Source: Alphaproteobacteria bacterium
Lineage (GTDB): Bacteria; Pseudomonadota; Alphaproteobacteria; UBA9219; RGZA01
Assembly: GCA_033762625.1 (NCBI GenBank)
Contig: JANRLI010000025.1
Location: 32,451 to 96,450 of the forward strand
DNA: 64,000 nt
Direction: 5' to 3'
A program made the position numbers and the translations under genes. Shown piece after piece: positions 62,451 through 64,000 of this stretch. The notes under the pieces are model-generated. The model did not search any database. It saw only the letters and a list, made by a program, of their open reading frames with translations, and was not told where the DNA came from. Numbering within the stretch: position 1 is the stretch's first letter; each line of letters begins with the position of its first letter.

Positions 62451-62535
62451 AATTTTAATCATTATGAATCCTATACTTTCAGTATCCCGTGATATATTTG
62501 GAAATCGATTTAAGATTTTTTAAGCGGAATTTTTG

Positions 62536-64000
62536 ATGAGTACGACTCCCTCTGGCACTCCTTCTGGAACTGCGTCAGCAACGCCAACTGCAACGCCAAC
62601 TGCAACGCCAACTGCAACACCAACTGCAACACCAACTGCAACACCTTCTGCAACGCCAACTGCAACACCTTCTGCGACGCCAACTGCAACACCTTCTGCA
62701 ACGCCAACTGCAACACCTTCTGCGACGCCATCTGCAACACCTTCTGCAACGCCAACTGCAACACCTTCTGCGACGCCAACTGCAACACCAACGGGCGCTG
62801 CATCGGGCACACCTTCAGCTACTCCTTCAACTGGACCCAGCGTTGTAATTGCACCGGCTGATCCCGCAGATGAACTCATACGAATTGCAAATGAGCGCGT
62901 AACCATCGCCAAACAAGCAGAAGCAAATAATTTAAGAACGCTCGCTTCACATCGTTTGCGTCTACCTGCGCTTGAGCAGGAAAAGGCGTTAGCCGATACA
63001 GCTTTTGATGAAAAAGAAAGAAGCACCACGCAAAAACGTCGGGAAAGCAGCGCTGCGTACACAGCAGCGCAAGCCCAAGATGCTCTTGCGGTTACAGCAG
63101 AGCGCGAGCGCGATGATGCGCAGGCAGAACTGAGCAGAGCAATTGCTGCCTTAGCAAGCACAACAGGAACACAAGCCGATGTCGATGCAGCATCTTTGGC
63201 CGCTGCGGGTAAATTGCGAACTGCAACAGATATACGCGCGGAGGCTGCGCGTCTTGCAGCGCTTGCGCATCAGGCAAAAGCAGCCTATGAAGCTGAGCGC
63301 GCGCTGCGCGATAGAGCCCGTGACACTAAAGTGGAGGCAGAGCGCAAGCTCGCGGAACTGCATCAACATATCACTGACGGCGAACAAGAAAATCAGCGAT
63401 TGAAGCTTGCTCGTGAAGCAGCTGAACGTGAATTGCAACAGGCAGAACAGCAAGCAGCACACATTCGCGCACTAGATCCTACGCCAACGGGAGCAGCGAC
63501 ACCACCGGATGCTTCACTGCTTACTGGCGATGCCGCAGCAAATATTGGTACAGCCGATAATTTCACACCAGAGCAAGTTACGTTGATTGTAGATACACTG
63601 AAACGCGAACTATCGCGTCCCGGGAATTGGGGGGAAAATTTCCATCACGAACTATCAACCGAAGGGGACAAAATCACATTTGATAATCGCCATCCGGATG
63701 GCAGCGCGAATGCTAAGCCGCTTAAGATCATTGTTCATCCGCGCGTAATTGATATCAAAGGCAATATGGATGACAAAACCATTCAAGCTGCGCTGATTAC
63801 TGCCAATGCCATGTGGGGCGAAGCAGGATTGCACATCAAGACATGGAACCCATGGCTTAAATCGCGCATTCTTGCCAATGCCGAGCATCTGCATCAAATT
63901 GGCAAAATCCAGAAGTATAAAACCAAGACCTTGTTTGGTACGGTGGGCGCAGGGTTTAAAGATGCAAAAGGAGAAGTTGCCCGTCCAAGTTCAACATGGA
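62536..64000 (+). CDS. Repeat-rich coiled-coil protein, C-terminally cut by the window end
   Basis: An open frame of 488 codons runs from the ATG at 62536 to the window edge. After [13 protein letters not shown] comes a long run of four-residue units T-P-[S/T]-A (about 18 copies, residues 15-85). Residues 110-310 form a charged alanine-rich coiled coil ([40 protein letters not shown]), and a globular region follows ([37 protein letters not shown]). No signal peptide is apparent. TPSA-type repeats are often surface or stalk linkers, here probably flexible. I do not recognise the family. The stop codon lies outside the window. Confidence 0.8.
   Translation, partial: MSTTPSGTPSGTASATPTATPTATPTATPTATPTATPSATPTATPSATPTATPSATPTATPSATPSATPSATPTATPSATPTATPTGAASGTPSATPSTGPSVVIAPADPADELIRIANERVTIAKQAEANNLRTLASHRLRLPALEQEKALADTAFDEKERSTTQKRRESSAAYTAAQAQDALAVTAERERDDAQAELSRAIAALASTTGTQADVDAASLAAAGKLRTATDIRAEAARLAALAHQAKAAYEAERALRDRARDTKVEAERKLAELHQHITDGEQENQRLKLAREAAERELQQAEQQAAHIRALDPTPTGAATPPDASLLTGDAAANIGTADNFTPEQVTLIVDTLKRELSRPGNWGENFHHELSTEGDKITFDNRHPDGSANAKPLKIIVHPRVIDIKGNMDDKTIQAALITANAMWGEAGLHIKTWNPWLKSRILANAEHLHQIGKIQKYKTKTLFGTVGAGFKDAKGEVARPSSTW
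62578..62790 (+). repeat. 12-bp coding minisatellite (T-P-[S/T]-A units)
   Basis: Near-perfect tandem units of the kind ACGCCAACTGCA and ACACCTTCTGCA, often alternating as a 24-bp higher-order unit, about 18 copies. The unit length is a multiple of three, so copy-number change keeps the reading frame and would only change linker length. Confidence 0.9.

Noticed and set aside
62578..62790. CRISPR array
   Set aside because: The units are contiguous 12-bp in-frame codon repeats without spacers, and no cas gene is near.
62520..63161. Long minus-strand open frame rich in GVAEGVAV repeats
   Set aside because: It is the antisense shadow of the plus-strand T-P-[S/T]-A repeat and coiled-coil gene; it has no separate ribosome binding site or domain.

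Overview
The window is a contiguous piece of a bacterial chromosome of moderate GC content. The gene complement points to an alphaproteobacterium: an NAD-type giant glutamate dehydrogenase of about 1,640 residues, RppH downstream of CtpA and a divergent polysaccharide deacetylase, an obgE-proB-proA-nadD-rsfS-rlmH-gpmI-envC-ctpA cluster, and the YbbN / LON-domain / Trm112 / DUF971 string. A perfect 16-bp palindrome matching the ParB site parS (60643-60658) suggests the segment lies in the origin-proximal part of the chromosome. I cannot name the genus; a Micavibrio-like lineage is possible but is only a guess.

Layout. 1-5.7 kb: the end of uvrA, a charged secreted protein, unknown genes, and the YbbN/LON/Trm112/DUF971 group. 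5.8-27.9 kb: an accessory-looking block lying between a tRNA-Gly and a tRNA-Arg gene, with every gene on the minus strand. It holds a subtilase with a P-domain, a dienelactone-hydrolase-like protein, a PhoH-like ATPase, a winged-helix/nuclease-like protein, and a five-gene operon encoding an unknown protein, an RNase J-like nuclease, an exonuclease I-like nuclease, a 760-residue unknown protein and an M17 aminopeptidase. A second operon encodes a GT28 glycosyltransferase, a metallophosphoesterase and a HAD hydrolase, and the block ends with a PhnA-like protein. 28-32.6 kb: a family 2 glycosyltransferase and two tandem TPR-glycosyltransferase paralogues. 32.6-47.3 kb: the plus-strand housekeeping cluster rplU-rpmA-obgE-proB-proA-nadD-rsfS-rlmH-gpmI-envC-ctpA-deacetylase-rppH. 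47.2-52.3 kb: a minus-strand mixed group (amidase, J-domain protein, PPC-domain protein, TauE/SafE exporter, degenerate EAL protein, RidA). 52.4-64 kb: glutamate dehydrogenase, prolyl aminopeptidase, an AT-rich DUF5131/TcmP pair, parS, an OmpA-like protein, the RNase P RNA gene, and the start of a long repeat-plus-coiled-coil protein that runs off the window.

The main discovery candidate is the 9-27 kb block. Three transcription units there are each preceded by one copy of the same roughly 270-290-nt intergenic element. Each copy has a small CCCGC/GCGGG hairpin, two hairpins with a GGTGTTAGC loop motif, a middle stem whose arms change together between copies, and a 45-nt core that is identical in all three. 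This links the PhoH/nuclease-like unit, the RNase J/ExoI/M17 unit and the glycolipid-type unit into one apparent regulon. The RNase J-like and ExoI-like proteins keep the recognisable catalytic motifs but carry hundreds of extra residues of unknown function. A nucleic-acid processing or defence/repair system is the natural reading, but the function is inference.
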